Part shown: positions 15,743 through 25,452 of the stretch, in pieces
Layout of the letters: each line of letters opens with the position of its first letter
Position numbering within the stretch: the stretch's first letter is position 1
Assembly (NCBI RefSeq): GCF_037658235.1
Contig: NZ_JBBJLN010000004.1
Span: 1 to 64,000, forward strand
Length of the DNA: 64,000 nt
From: Yunchengibacter salinarum
GTDB taxonomy: Bacteria; Pseudomonadota; Alphaproteobacteria; Sphingomonadales; Kordiimonadaceae
Reading direction: 5' to 3'
Position numbers and translations under genes: made by a program
The notes under the pieces: model-generated
Seen by the model: the letters and a program-made list of their open reading frames with translations, nothing else
What the model was told of the DNA's origin: nothing
Databases searched by the model: none

Positions 15743-17374
15743 ATGGCGAATACGCTGGGCTTACATGAACTTTATCAGCAGGTAATGTCCATTGCCTACG
15801 GGATCTGGCGCAAGCGCTGGTACCTGCTGACAACGGCCTGGTTCATCAGTCTGGTGGGGTGGGGTACCGTTTCCACCATGCCTTATCGATACGAGGCGGG
15901 GGCCCAGGTTTTTGTGGACACCCAGACGATCCTTCCGCGTATCGCGCAGAACATGGGCATCAATATCGATGTGATGCGCCAGGTGGATGTGGTGCGCCGA
16001 ACGCTGGTCACGCGCCCCAATCTGGAAAAGATCATCCGAAGGTCCGATTATCTGGACCGCTTTGCCCAGACAGGCAAGGAAATGGATGAGATGGTTCGGA
16101 TGCTTCAGCGCAATATTCAGGTGATCTCGCTGGAAGGCGGCATGTTCCGCATCAAGTTCGAGATTGCCGATGGCCGCCTGAGCGATCGCCAGCGCGCGGA
16201 AGTGGCCAAATCCGTGGTGAATAATCTGCTCAGTTTTTTCATGGAGCGCAATTCCCGTGGCGGGGAGAGCAAGTCCGCCGGTGCGGTGGATTTTCTGTCC
16301 AGCCAGATTCGTGAATATACTGAAAAGCTGGAGGAAAGCGAGCGCATCCACGCCGAATTCAAGCAGGAAAACATGCAATATCTGGGCGGTCAGGAAAGTT
16401 TTCTGTCCCGCCTCGAGACAGCGCGGCGCAACCTGTCGGAAACGCGCTCGGAACTGTCTGAGCTTCAGGTGACCGTGGACACGTTGAAAGAGCAGTTGAA
16501 GAATGTGCCGCCCACCGTGCGCCAGGCCAGATCGAGTCAATCGGGCGGTGCGGATGACCGCGATCCGCTGGAAGAACGCATCAGTGAACTGAAGAAGAAG
16601 TATGATACACTGAAAAGCCGGGGCATGAAGGAAAAGCACCCGGACGTGCAGAATGTGCAGCGCCAGATCGTTCAGTTGGAAGAGGAACTGGCCGCCAAGC
16701 GCGAGGAAGCCCGCGCACAACTGGAAGGCAGCGCCGATGCGGGGGCGGCATCCACGTCCGGCACGGAAAGCCCCAATCGCCTGTATGAGCAGCTCATGCT
16801 GGAACTGATCAACAACAGGACCCAGCTCGCCAAGCTTGAAAAACGGGAAGAAGAGCAGATCCTGGTGGTTCAGGAAATGGAGGCAAAGGCGAAGAAGGTG
16901 CCCGAAATCGAGGCCGAGGAAAAACGCCTGCGACGGGATTATGCCACCATTCGCCGCCAATATACGGAATTGTTGCAGGAACAGCAGGATCTGGAATTGA
17001 AGCAGAAAGTGGAAGGGGCGGATGAATCCGTGTCCATGCGCGTGGTGGAGCCGCCGGTAACCCCGCAGCTTCCCAGTGGTCCGCCGCGCTTGCTGTATCT
17101 GACCTTCGTTCTGGTCGGGGCGCTGGCCAGTGGTCTTGGGGTGGCGTTGATCGCCAGTCAGATCCGCCCGGTGGTGGTGACCGTCGATCAGTTGCGCGCC
17201 AGCTTCGACATGCCCGTGCTGGGCAATGTGACCCGTGTTCTGTCGGATGAGGAAAGTCGCCAGAAAAGTATGGAACTTCTGGTGTTCGGCTTGATCGCCG
17301 GAGGGCTTTTTCTGGCATATGTGGGGTTTGTCGCGCTGGATATCTTTGGCGCGCCCACCATAGGGGGGCGTTAA
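15743..17374 (+). CDS. XrtA-system chain-length determinant protein (Wzz/PCP family, TIGR03007-type)
   Basis: The product has about 543 residues from the ATG at 15743; a GTG at 15719 is an alternative start because GGAG is unusually close to the ATG. A Wzz-type N-terminal membrane helix (about 27-47) leads into a long periplasmic coiled coil (about 190-400, rich in E/K/R heptads). Then come the GNVR-like segment with V-P-E-I-E-A-E-E, a Pro-rich stretch (PVTPQLPSGPPR) and C-terminal membrane helices near 450-472 and 513-537. It should set polymer length and couple the BY-kinase to the export complex. Confidence 0.9.
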   Translation: MANTLGLHELYQQVMSIAYGIWRKRWYLLTTAWFISLVGWGTVSTMPYRYEAGAQVFVDTQTILPRIAQNMGINIDVMRQVDVVRRTLVTRPNLEKIIRRSDYLDRFAQTGKEMDEMVRMLQRNIQVISLEGGMFRIKFEIADGRLSDRQRAEVAKSVVNNLLSFFMERNSRGGESKSAGAVDFLSSQIREYTEKLEESERIHAEFKQENMQYLGGQESFLSRLETARRNLSETRSELSELQVTVDTLKEQLKNVPPTVRQARSSQSGGADDRDPLEERISELKKKYDTLKSRGMKEKHPDVQNVQRQIVQLEEELAAKREEARAQLEGSADAGAASTSGTESPNRLYEQLMLELINNRTQLAKLEKREEEQILVVQEMEAKAKKVPEIEAEEKRLRRDYATIRRQYTELLQEQQDLELKQKVEGADESVSMRVVEPPVTPQLPSGPPRLLYLTFVLVGALASGLGVALIASQIRPVVVTVDQLRASFDMPVLGNVTRVLSDEESRQKSMELLVFGLIAGGLFLAYVGFVALDIFGAPTIGGR

Positions 17375-17411
17375 GTGACCCGGACTGGCGGTTGGAATTG
17401 TTGTGGTGTCT

Positions 17412-18617
17412 ATGACCAATGATCCGAAAAAACGCCCTTCGCTTGTGGAGCGTGCGGTTGAACGCTCCACCAGTGCCGGGCAGGCGCAGACGCGCGGCAT
17501 CGGTTCGCCCGGCAAGGGGCGCGGAAAAGGCCCGTCGGACAAGAGTGTGGACCGGCCCGAACAGAAATCCGGCGCCGCCACGGAGTCTGAGGCGGGCAAG
17601 CAGCCCCGATTCAATGACGATTCCCCGCGTGATCCCAGCGCCATGGGCGTTGCCGCCGATGCCACCAAACGGCGACGGGAGGGAGGCATTATCGGCTCCA
17701 GCGCGGATGCCTTCACCTTTCCTGGGCGTGGGGCCGCACGGTCCACGCCGCCGCGCGGATCGGGCAGAGAGATCGGTAAGGCGCGGACCACTGGCACCGT
17801 CCATGAAAGGCCGGGCCCGGCTTCCGCGGCCACCCGGCCTGACTCACCGGCCAAAACCACTGGCCGAGGCGGCGGGCCTGCGCCTTTGCACGAAGACGTG
17901 GACCTGAACGCTCTCAGGGAAGCGGGCTATATCACGCCGGATATGCCGCCGAGCCTGATGTCGGAGGAATTCCGCATCATCAAGCGAAGCCTGCTGCTGA
18001 ATGCCTTTTCCAAAAGCGAAGGCCGTGTTGAGAAGGGCAATCTGGTGCTTGTCACCAGCGCCAATCCGGGTGAGGGAAAGTCTTTCTGCGCCATCAATCT
18101 GGCGCTGTCGATCGCATCCGAACAGGATGTGACCGTGCTGCTGGTGGACGCGGATTTTTCCAAGCCGGAAGTGCTCAACCGGCTGGGGGTCCGGGGTGGC
18201 AAGGGTTTGATGGATGTGGTGGCGGACAAGACTCTGGATGTGGGGGATTGCCTGGTGCGCACCAATATCAGCAATCTGGTGCTTCTGCCCGCCGGGCGGC
18301 AGCACAATCTGACCACCGAAATGCTGGCTTCCGAGCGGATGGAGCGCATCATGAAAGAGATCGCCGAGCGTTATCCCGACCGGATCATTATTTTCGACAG
18401 CCCGCCGGTGCTTGCCAGTTCCGCCGCCTCGGTCATGGCCCTTTACATGGGTCAGATCGTTTTTGTGGTCGAGGCGGAAAAAACCACCGAGCCGCAGATC
18501 AAGGAAAGCCTGTCCATGATCAGTGGGTGCGAGCATATCTCATTGCTGCTGAACAAGACCCGCCATAGCGGCAGCAACAAGAAGTTCGCCGCCTATTATG
18601 GCTATGGCAGGGGCTAG
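17412..18617 (+). CDS. XrtA-system tyrosine autokinase (BY-kinase, TIGR03018-type)
   Basis: The product has about 401 residues from the ATG at 17412 (in-frame GTG at 17403 also possible). The first 165 residues are charged, Gly/Pro/Ser-rich and probably disordered. A P-loop ATPase follows, with Walker A NPGEGKS (K223), Walker A' L-L-V-D-A-D, and a Walker B-like IIIFDSPPV. The C-terminus ends A-A-Y-Y-G-Y-G-R-G, a tyrosine cluster suited to autophosphorylation. It should work with the preceding Wzz-like protein as a split BY-kinase controlling polymer export. Confidence 0.9.
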   Translation: MTNDPKKRPSLVERAVERSTSAGQAQTRGIGSPGKGRGKGPSDKSVDRPEQKSGAATESEAGKQPRFNDDSPRDPSAMGVAADATKRRREGGIIGSSADAFTFPGRGAARSTPPRGSGREIGKARTTGTVHERPGPASAATRPDSPAKTTGRGGGPAPLHEDVDLNALREAGYITPDMPPSLMSEEFRIIKRSLLLNAFSKSEGRVEKGNLVLVTSANPGEGKSFCAINLALSIASEQDVTVLLVDADFSKPEVLNRLGVRGGKGLMDVVADKTLDVGDCLVRTNISNLVLLPAGRQHNLTTEMLASERMERIMKEIAERYPDRIIIFDSPPVLASSAASVMALYMGQIVFVVEAEKTTEPQIKESLSMISGCEHISLLLNKTRHSGSNKKFAAYYGYGRG

Positions 18618-18620
18618 GCT

Positions 18621-20129
18621 GTGCCGGTGAGACCGGATGTCTCCACCTTGTGCATTGAAGCGGTGAGGCGTGGTGTGCCGGTGCTGCTGGGCTTGTTGGT
18701 GGTGCTGTCCGTGCTGTGGGTGCCAGCCGCCGAGGCGCGGGAAGAACTGGAGGTGCGGGTGTCCGCCGCCGGTGTCTGGACCGATAATGTATCCATCGAG
18801 CCCGATGGACAGGGCCTGCGGGAACGGGATTTCGTTTTGACCGTGGAACCGGGCCTGCGCTTCACCACCGATCGGCCCCGGCTCAGCGCTTCGGTGGATT
18901 ACAGCGCGGAATATCTGCGTTTTCTGGATGCCGGGGTGGACGATGTGCGGCATCGTCTGTTCGGGGTCTTGAATGCCGAGCCCATCAAGCGGCGCCTGTT
19001 TTTGCGCGGGCGGGCCAGTGTGCAGCAGACCTTTCTGAACCAGCGGGACAGCCTGTCCGGCAATAGTGCCAATATTTCCGACAATCGGCGGCTGGTGCAG
19101 AACTATTCGGGCACGGCGCGGGTGCGGGGGCGGCTCACCAATCTGATGGACTGGACCGCGTCCTACCGGTTCGGCGCCACATTGAGCCCGGCGGACAATC
19201 TGGATGACGACACCATCACCCAGCGTTTTTCCGATACGTTTTCCAATCAGGCCAGCTTGCGCCTGGAGTCCGGGGAGCGCTTCGGGCATCTGGGATTTGC
19301 GCTGGACGGTCAGTTTGAGAAGGTTTATCGCTCGCTGGATGTAACCGATTTTCGCCGTTCCCGCGCGGTGGGGGAAGTGTCGCTGGAACTGTCCCGCATG
19401 GTGAAGCTGTTTGCCGTGGCGGGGGTGTCGGACAACAATCTGGATCGAACGACCCTGAGCGAAGACGGCTTTGCCTGGGAAGGCGGTGTGCGGCTGACAC
19501 CGGGCCGCAAGCTGAGCCTGGAGCTGTTTCGCGGGGCCGAGGGGGACCGGACCACCTGGCGGGGCAATCTGCGCTATACGCTGTCTTCGCGGTTGACACT
19601 GAACGGGGAAGTCAGCGACGGCGTGGCCAGCAATACCGGCGTGATCCTGGACCGTCTGGATGGTCTGTCGAGCAATCTTTCGGATGGGGTTCTGGGGACG
19701 GACGGGGAGCCGGTGCGAAACTCCCAGCCCAACTTCACCCTGTCGGACGTGGACTTTCGCCGCCGCACCATCAATGGATCGCTCACCTGGCGGGATCGGC
19801 GGAATCGGGTAAGCCTTTCCGCGGATACCGAGCGCCGCACCTTTGACAATGAAACCGGCACGGCCAAAAGTTGGGGCGTGGGTGCGCGGTACAGCCGTGA
19901 GTTGGATAGGCAGACCCGGTTCAGTGCCTCCGGCAATTATCGGCGGAATGCCTTTGAAGGGTCCGACCGGGTGGATGAAACCCTTTTGGCCAGCCTCAGC
20001 CTGGAGAAACGGGTCTATGAAAATATACGAATGAGCCTGTCTTATGATTTCAGTCAGCGTTTTTCCAATACACCGGGTGGAGACTTGTTGGAAAACGCTG
20101 TAAGATTCCAGATGACAGCCCTTTTTTAG
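18621..20129 (+). CDS. XrtA-associated outer-membrane beta-barrel protein (TIGR03016-type)
   Basis: The product has 502 residues from the GTG at 18621 (AGGGG upstream, 3 bases after the kinase stop). A signal peptide ends near A-E-A-R. The rest alternates hydrophobic and polar residues in many beta strands, with repeated patterns such as L-R-L-E-S-G and S-L-S-Y-D-F-S, and ends in a terminal phenylalanine (MTALF) typical of outer-membrane porin-like barrels. Proteins of this type occur beside exosortase A and may provide an alternative outer-membrane exit for the polymer. Confidence 0.87.
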   Translation: MPVRPDVSTLCIEAVRRGVPVLLGLLVVLSVLWVPAAEAREELEVRVSAAGVWTDNVSIEPDGQGLRERDFVLTVEPGLRFTTDRPRLSASVDYSAEYLRFLDAGVDDVRHRLFGVLNAEPIKRRLFLRGRASVQQTFLNQRDSLSGNSANISDNRRLVQNYSGTARVRGRLTNLMDWTASYRFGATLSPADNLDDDTITQRFSDTFSNQASLRLESGERFGHLGFALDGQFEKVYRSLDVTDFRRSRAVGEVSLELSRMVKLFAVAGVSDNNLDRTTLSEDGFAWEGGVRLTPGRKLSLELFRGAEGDRTTWRGNLRYTLSSRLTLNGEVSDGVASNTGVILDRLDGLSSNLSDGVLGTDGEPVRNSQPNFTLSDVDFRRRTINGSLTWRDRRNRVSLSADTERRTFDNETGTAKSWGVGARYSRELDRQTRFSASGNYRRNAFEGSDRVDETLLASLSLEKRVYENIRMSLSYDFSQRFSNTPGGDLLENAVRFQMTALF

Positions 20130-20137
20130 AGGTTTGA

Positions 20138-21250
20138 ATGTTTGAAGAAGTCTACAACCTTTCCGGTCGTCCGTTTCAGTTGACGCCCGACCCGCGCTTT
20201 TTCTTTGGTTCCAAGACCCACAAGAAGGCGATGGCCTATCTGACTTATGGTCTCAGCCAGGGTGAAGGCTTCATCATCGTCACGGGCGGCATCGGTACCG
20301 GCAAGACGACGCTGGTACGCCATCTGTTCGAAACCCTGGACCGGCGGGAATTCGTGGCCGCCATGATCGTGTCCACGCAGTTGAATGCGGAAGACCTGTT
20401 GCGCAGCGTGGTGGCGGCGTTCGGGCTGGATTCCACCAAGGCGGCGGACAAGGGCGCGCTGCTGTCCATGCTGGAAAACTATCTCAGGGAACAGGCCCGC
20501 GCCGGGCGTCGCGCGCTTCTGGTGGTGGATGAGGCGCAGAACCTGTCCAATGCGGCGCTGGAAGAAATGCGCATGTTGTCCAACTATCAGGAAAACAACA
20601 TGGCGCTGTTGCAAAGTTTCCTTGTGGGGCAGCCGGAATTTCGGGACCGGGTCTTTTCCGCGCCGGAGCTGGAACAATTCCGCCAGCGGGTGATCGCCAC
20701 CCACCACCTTGAGGCGATGGACCCGGAAGAGGTGGCCGATTACATCGAGCACCGCCTGCGGCTGGTGGACTGGGACGATGACCCCACCTTCACGCCGGAA
20801 GCCGTTGAGGCCATTTATGACTTTTCGGGCGGCGTGCCGCGGCGGCTCAATGCGCTGTGTTCCCGTATCCTGCTTTTCGGGGCACTTGAGGACATTCACG
20901 AGATCGATCAGGGTGTTGTGGCCACGGTGATCGAGGACATGGCCGAAGAGGTGCGCCCCGTGGGGGAACAGGCGTCACCCTCCGCCCAGGCCAGCAAAAG
21001 CCGTGATGACGGGCCGGTAAATCCCTATAATGACGGCACGGTGCCACTGGAACGCGCACCACGGCGCGAAACGCTCGGTATCGGTCGCGGCGGCGGCAAT
21101 CGGGACGATCAGGACGAAAAGCAGGGCCGCATTTCTGAGATGGAAGGGCGGATCGGTGATCTGGAATCCACATTGCGGAGACAGAGCGAAACCCTGGACA
21201 AACTCACCCAGTTGATGGGTCGTCTGGCGGATGAGAAGGATGATTCCTGA
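20138..21250 (+). CDS. XrtA-associated AAA ATPase (ExeA/TIGR03015-type)
   Basis: The product has 370 residues. It starts MFEEVYNLSGRPFQLTPDPR, the family hallmark. Walker A GGIGTGKTT is at 50-58 and Walker B LLVVDEAQNLS near 130, with a sensor region and a C-terminal helical lid near 240. The last 100 residues are charged and end in a coiled coil (MEGRIGDLESTLRRQSETL). It probably couples ATP hydrolysis to assembly or export of the polysaccharide, by analogy with ExeA-like ATPases. It overlaps the deacetylase start. Confidence 0.92.
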   Translation: MFEEVYNLSGRPFQLTPDPRFFFGSKTHKKAMAYLTYGLSQGEGFIIVTGGIGTGKTTLVRHLFETLDRREFVAAMIVSTQLNAEDLLRSVVAAFGLDSTKAADKGALLSMLENYLREQARAGRRALLVVDEAQNLSNAALEEMRMLSNYQENNMALLQSFLVGQPEFRDRVFSAPELEQFRQRVIATHHLEAMDPEEVADYIEHRLRLVDWDDDPTFTPEAVEAIYDFSGGVPRRLNALCSRILLFGALEDIHEIDQGVVATVIEDMAEEVRPVGEQASPSAQASKSRDDGPVNPYNDGTVPLERAPRRETLGIGRGGGNRDDQDEKQGRISEMEGRIGDLESTLRRQSETLDKLTQLMGRLADEKDDS

Positions 21251-22169
21251 ACCGGGCGCGGCTGTGGGGCAGAATGAGGGCTTTGACCGTCCACCCGGTG
21301 ACCCGGCTGCCTTTTCCGGTCACGTCTTCACCATTGATCTGGAAGACTGGTTTCAGGTGGGTGCTTATGAAACCACGATTGATCGCGCCGATTGGCCGGG
21401 CCTTTCCAGTCGGTTGGATGAACAGGTCCCCTTTCTGCTGGATGCCCTGGCCGCCGCCCATGTGAAGGCCACCTTTTTCTGCCTGGGCTGGGTGGGGCGG
21501 ACCCAGCCGCACCTGATCCGCCGTATCGCCGAGGCGGGGCACGAAATCGCCTGTCATGGCAATGATCATCGCCGACTGACCGCGCTGGACCCGGCTGGAT
21601 TTGCCGCCGATCTGAAGACCGCGAAAGGCCGGCTTGAAGACGTGACGGGGGCGCGGGTGGCGGGCTACCGCGCGCCCAGCTTTTCGCTCGGTCGCGCCCA
21701 GTGGTGGGTGTATGAGGAACTGTCCCGTCAGGGCTTCAGCTATTCCAGCAGCCTGTACCCCGTGACCACCGACCATTATGGTATGGCGGAGGCGCCAACA
21801 CGGCCCTTCAAGCCTATGGCCGGAACTGAGCTGCTGGAAATTCCCATGACCCGTCTGCACTGGTTGGGGCGCAATCTGCCCGTATCCGGCGGGGGGTATT
21901 TCCGGCTCATGCCGTATTGGCTGGGAAAGGCGCTGTTTCTGGCGGGGGCGCGCCAGAATGGCACGCCGGGCATTTTTTACATGCACCCCTGGGAAGTGGA
22001 CCCCGACCAGCCAAGGGTTCCGGCGGCGCCGCTCAAGTCGCGGTTTCGCCATCGCATCGGACTCAGGCGAATGCGCGCCAAGGTGCCGCGCCTGATGCGG
22101 GCGCTGGTCTGGTCGCCCATGGGCGCCTATGTGGCTCACCTGAATGGGCCGGGCGAGGGTGCATCGTGA
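21231..22169 (+). CDS. XrtA-system polysaccharide deacetylase (DUF3473, TIGR03006-type)
   Basis: The product has 312 residues; the ATG at 21231 overlaps the preceding gene by 20 bases and a second ATG at 21240 is possible. The NodB-type fold shows FTIDLEDWFQVG with the catalytic aspartates, the metal-binding H-G-N-D-H-R near 107-112, GYRAPSFSLG, and a late FYMHPWEVD histidine. The C-terminal DUF3473 segment is present. It should remove N-acetyl groups from the polymer or its precursor. Its TGA overlaps the next GTG start. Confidence 0.93.
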   Translation: MRRMIPEPGAAVGQNEGFDRPPGDPAAFSGHVFTIDLEDWFQVGAYETTIDRADWPGLSSRLDEQVPFLLDALAAAHVKATFFCLGWVGRTQPHLIRRIAEAGHEIACHGNDHRRLTALDPAGFAADLKTAKGRLEDVTGARVAGYRAPSFSLGRAQWWVYEELSRQGFSYSSSLYPVTTDHYGMAEAPTRPFKPMAGTELLEIPMTRLHWLGRNLPVSGGGYFRLMPYWLGKALFLAGARQNGTPGIFYMHPWEVDPDQPRVPAAPLKSRFRHRIGLRRMRAKVPRLMRALVWSPMGAYVAHLNGPGEGAS

Positions 22170-23212
22170 GCATTCGCGTGCGCCCCATGGTATCGGCGGA
22201 TCGCGTGGCCTGGGATGCCTATGTGGCGGCCAGTGACCAGGCGGGTTTTCTGCACAGGGCCGGCTGGCAGGATGTGGTGAGCCGCACCACCGGCTATGAT
22301 ACGCCTTTCCTGCTGGCGGAGCGAAACGGCTCCCTTAGCGGTATCCTGCCGCTTGCGCTCAGGCGCAGCGTGCTTTTCGGGCGCAGCGGGGTGTCCTTGC
22401 CCTTCTGCGTCGCCGCCGGGCCGGTGGCGGACGACGGGGAAAGCCTGCGCGCGCTGGACGAGGAGGCGTGGCGCCGCACCCGCGCCATTGGCGGGCGGGC
22501 ACTGGAATATCGCGGGGTGGCGGCGGATCAGGCCCGGCGGGCGGGCTGGCATGTGGATGACGGGACCAGCGCCAGTTTTGTGGGCCCCCTGGCCGGAAGC
22601 GAAGACGCCCGCCTTGCCGCCATTCCCCGCAAGCAGCGCGCCGTGGTGCGCAAGGCGCTGAAGGCCGGGCTCAGGGTTACGCTGGGGCCCGATCAGTTGG
22701 ACAGCTTCTACGCCCTCTATGCCGATAGTGTGCACCGGCTGGGCACCCCGGTTTTTCCGGCAACATTGTTTCGGATGCTGCTCCGCACCTTTCCCGACAA
22801 TGTGGAAATCGCCCTGGTGCGCGATCGGCATGATCGCCCCGTCGCCAGCCTGATGAGCTTTTATCACGGGCATACGGTGATGCCCTATTATGCGGGCAGC
22901 GTGGCGGAGGCACGGCGCCTCGGCGCCCATGATTTCATGTATTTCGACCTGATGAACCGGGCCGCCGAAAGGGGCTTCACGCGCTTTGATTTTGGCCGCA
23001 GCCGGGTGGGCAGCGGCCCCTATCACTTCAAGAAACACTGGGGCTTCACGCCGCAACCACTGGCCACAGCCTGGCATTTGGCGCCCGGCGCCACGCCACT
23101 GGCTCCGGATCGGGAACACGGCCTGATGGCGCTCGCCAGCCGGATATGGCGCCATCTGCCCCTGACGGTGGCGAACCGGCTCGGCCCCCCTTTGGCGCGG
23201 CATTTGGGGTAG
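22166..23212 (+). CDS. FemAB-family XrtA-associated protein (TIGR03019-type, GNAT-like)
   Basis: The product has 348 residues starting at the GTG at 22166, which overlaps the deacetylase stop (GTGA) and has GAGGG 6 bases upstream. The longer upstream frame is a shadow. Features include AGWQDVVSRTTGYDTPFLLA at the N-terminus, RKQRAVVRKALKAGL in the middle, and the C-terminal DFMYFDLMNRAAERGFTRFD with D-F-G-R-S, all typical of the peptidoglycan-bridge-like acyltransferase fold in exosortase A clusters. Its acceptor is probably part of the polysaccharide or lipid-linked unit, but the reaction is not established. Confidence 0.9.
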   Translation: MSIRVRPMVSADRVAWDAYVAASDQAGFLHRAGWQDVVSRTTGYDTPFLLAERNGSLSGILPLALRRSVLFGRSGVSLPFCVAAGPVADDGESLRALDEEAWRRTRAIGGRALEYRGVAADQARRAGWHVDDGTSASFVGPLAGSEDARLAAIPRKQRAVVRKALKAGLRVTLGPDQLDSFYALYADSVHRLGTPVFPATLFRMLLRTFPDNVEIALVRDRHDRPVASLMSFYHGHTVMPYYAGSVAEARRLGAHDFMYFDLMNRAAERGFTRFDFGRSRVGSGPYHFKKHWGFTPQPLATAWHLAPGATPLAPDREHGLMALASRIWRHLPLTVANRLGPPLARHLG

Positions 23213-23216
23213 GGTG

Positions 23217-24446
23217 ATGGCGCATATTCTGGTTCTGGTGCATCGCTTGCCGTACCCCCCGAACAAGGGGGACAAGATTCGCGCCTTCCATCTGCTGGAC
23301 CACCTGGCCCGAAGTCACAGTCTGGACCTTGGCTGTTATATGGACGACCCGGCGGACGCGGTACAGATAGCGCCATTGAAGGCCCGGCTCCGCCCGGCGC
23401 TGGCCGCGCTCAAGGTGGTGAAGGTGTCGAAGTCCACCCGGTGGTTGGGCGCCCTGATGGCCCTGTTTACCGGGCGGCCGCTCAGTTTCGGGGCCTATCC
23501 GGCACGCGCGATGCGCCGCTGGGTGCGTCGGCGATTAAGCAGCCGGCCACCTGATCTGGTGCTCTGCATTTCGGGCGTGAGCGCCCATCTGGCCATGCCG
23601 CTTGTGCCGAATGGATGCCCCGTCTGGTTCGACATGGTGGATGTGGATTCCGCCAAATGGGCCGCTTATGGCGCCGGGGGCGGGCTCATGGCGGCCCTGT
23701 ACCGGCTTGAAGCCCGACGGGTGGCGCGGGCGGAAGCCTGCCTGAGCGCGGCGGCGCGGCGGGTCAGCCTGGTATCCGAACCCGAAGCGGAACTCGCCCG
23801 GCAGCGCTTGCCCGATGTGCCGGTGGATCGGGTGGTGGCCATCGGCAACGGCGTGGATCTGTCGGCCTTTGACCCGGATCGGTACGCCGCCCCCGACGCG
23901 CCTGATCATCTGGTCTTTACCGGCGATATGGATTATGCCCCCAATCAGGAAGCCATGCGCTGGTTTCTGGCCCATGTGTGGCCCACCGTGGTGGCGGCCC
24001 GGCCACACGCCCGGCTGGTGATCGCGGGGCGGGGCGGCGCGGCGCTTGGGCCGGTTGTGGCCCGTGCACCCGGCGATGTGCGCCAGACCGGTGCGGTGGA
24101 AGATATGGCCGCGCATATCGCCGCCGCGGCCATTGTGATCGCCCCGCTTCAGACGGCGCGGGGCTTGCAGAACAAGGTACTGGAGGGCATGGCGATGGCC
24201 CGGCCCGTGGTGGCCACATCCGCCGCCCATGAAGGCATTCTGGCCGTGGCGGGAAAGGATCTGATGGTGGTGGATGCACCTGCTGACATGGCGGACAGCC
24301 TGCTTGGCCTGATGGCGGAGCCCGGCAGGGCGCGGGCCCTCGGTGAACGCGCGCGGGCGGCTGTGCACCACCATCATGCCTGGCCCGCCATTTTGAAAAA
24401 TGTGGACCGCCTCGTGGCGGAATTGACAGGGGATCAACCCGCATGA
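23217..24446 (+). CDS. XrtA-system glycosyltransferase, stp1/TIGR03087-type (GT4)
   Basis: The product has 409 residues from the ATG at 23217 (TTTGGGG upstream, 4 bases after the FemAB stop). It begins VHRLPYPPNKGDKIRAFHLL, the signature of the PEP-CTERM/EpsH1-associated sugar transferase family. NGVD is near 213, followed by F-T-G-D-M-D-Y-A-P-N and the C-terminal donor site GLQNKVLEGMAMARPVV. It transfers a sugar during repeat-unit assembly. Its TGA overlaps the xrtA start by 4 bases. Confidence 0.92.
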   Translation: MAHILVLVHRLPYPPNKGDKIRAFHLLDHLARSHSLDLGCYMDDPADAVQIAPLKARLRPALAALKVVKVSKSTRWLGALMALFTGRPLSFGAYPARAMRRWVRRRLSSRPPDLVLCISGVSAHLAMPLVPNGCPVWFDMVDVDSAKWAAYGAGGGLMAALYRLEARRVARAEACLSAAARRVSLVSEPEAELARQRLPDVPVDRVVAIGNGVDLSAFDPDRYAAPDAPDHLVFTGDMDYAPNQEAMRWFLAHVWPTVVAARPHARLVIAGRGGAALGPVVARAPGDVRQTGAVEDMAAHIAAAAIVIAPLQTARGLQNKVLEGMAMARPVVATSAAHEGILAVAGKDLMVVDAPADMADSLLGLMAEPGRARALGERARAAVHHHHAWPAILKNVDRLVAELTGDQPA

Positions 24447-25450
24447 CCGACGGCATGACCATGCGCTATGACTGGGCGCGCGGGCTCTGGTTTCTGGGCC
24501 TGCTGGTGCTGCTGGTGCTTATTGTCTGGCGGGATACGCTGGTGCACATGGTCGGCCTGTGGCTGACACGGGACCTGCATTCCTATGGTCTGGCGGTGCC
24601 GTTCATGGCGGGCTGGATGGCGTGGTTGCGGCGGCCCTGGCTGATCCGGGTCAAACCGGCGCCGGGCGGTGGCGGGCTGGCATTGCTCGCCCTGGCCCTG
24701 GTGTTGCTGGCCACGGCGCGCGGCATGGATGCGCGGTTGCCCGCCCATATCAGCCTGGTGCTGGCCTGTCAGGGCGTGGTATGGGCAGCGCTGGGGCCAC
24801 GGGCGGCGCGTATCCTGCTGGTGCCGTTGCTGTTCCTGTTCCTGATGGTACCGGTGCGAACCGGTATCGTGACTCCCCTTCAGCATCTGACGGCGGAATG
24901 GGTTATTGGCGCGCTCCGTTTCAGCGGGTTCAACCCTATTGTGGATGCCATGCTGATCCGGCTTCCCGGCGGGCTTTACGAAGTGGCCGAAGCCTGTGCG
25001 GGGGTTCGGTTTCTCTATACCAGCGTGGTGATCGGACTGTTTCTGGCGGACCTGGCCGTAACGCGGCCGATGAAGCGGGTGGCGCTTGTGCTGGCGGGCC
25101 TCGGCGTGCCGATACTGGCCAATGGTGTCAGGGTTTACGGCCTGATCCTGTTGGGTGAAGCGGCAGGGCAGGACGCCATGAAGGGGGTGGATCACCTGAT
25201 CTATGGCTGGGCCTTTCTGTCGCTTGTACTGCTGGCCATGGTGGCCGTGGCCTTGTGGATGCGGGATCGGGACGCGCTGCTTTTCCGGCCCCCGTGCGAT
25301 CTGGCGCTGCCGCCGTCGCGCCGGGTGTCTCCCTGGCCATTGATCGGCCTTGTTACGCTGCTCGCCCTTGGTGCCTTGACGCTGCCGGACTGGCCGGTGC
25401 CCATGCTCGGCCCGCCGGGTTTTGACTGGTCGTTCCTGGGGGGCGGGTAG
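24443..25450 (+). CDS. xrtA: Exosortase A (XrtA)
   Basis: The product has 335 residues and about eight hydrophobic segments. The exosortase catalytic triad is complete: C185 in VAEACAGVR, R230 in NGVRVYG and H251 in DHLIYGW. The enzyme cleaves PEP-CTERM signals at the inner membrane during export and is thought to transfer the protein onward. Start ATG at 24443 overlaps the glycosyltransferase stop. Many XrtA proteins carry a C-terminal EpsI domain (DUF3485); here the chain ends about 15 residues after the last membrane helix, so that domain is absent. Confidence 0.95.
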   Translation: MTDGMTMRYDWARGLWFLGLLVLLVLIVWRDTLVHMVGLWLTRDLHSYGLAVPFMAGWMAWLRRPWLIRVKPAPGGGGLALLALALVLLATARGMDARLPAHISLVLACQGVVWAALGPRAARILLVPLLFLFLMVPVRTGIVTPLQHLTAEWVIGALRFSGFNPIVDAMLIRLPGGLYEVAEACAGVRFLYTSVVIGLFLADLAVTRPMKRVALVLAGLGVPILANGVRVYGLILLGEAAGQDAMKGVDHLIYGWAFLSLVLLAMVAVALWMRDRDALLFRPPCDLALPPSRRVSPWPLIGLVTLLALGALTLPDWPVPMLGPPGFDWSFLGGG

Positions 25451-25452
25451 CC

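Noticed and set aside
21917..22165. Upstream extension of the FemAB-like frame
   Set aside because: Lies within the deacetylase gene in another frame; the GTG at 22166 has a ribosome site and the usual stop-start overlap.
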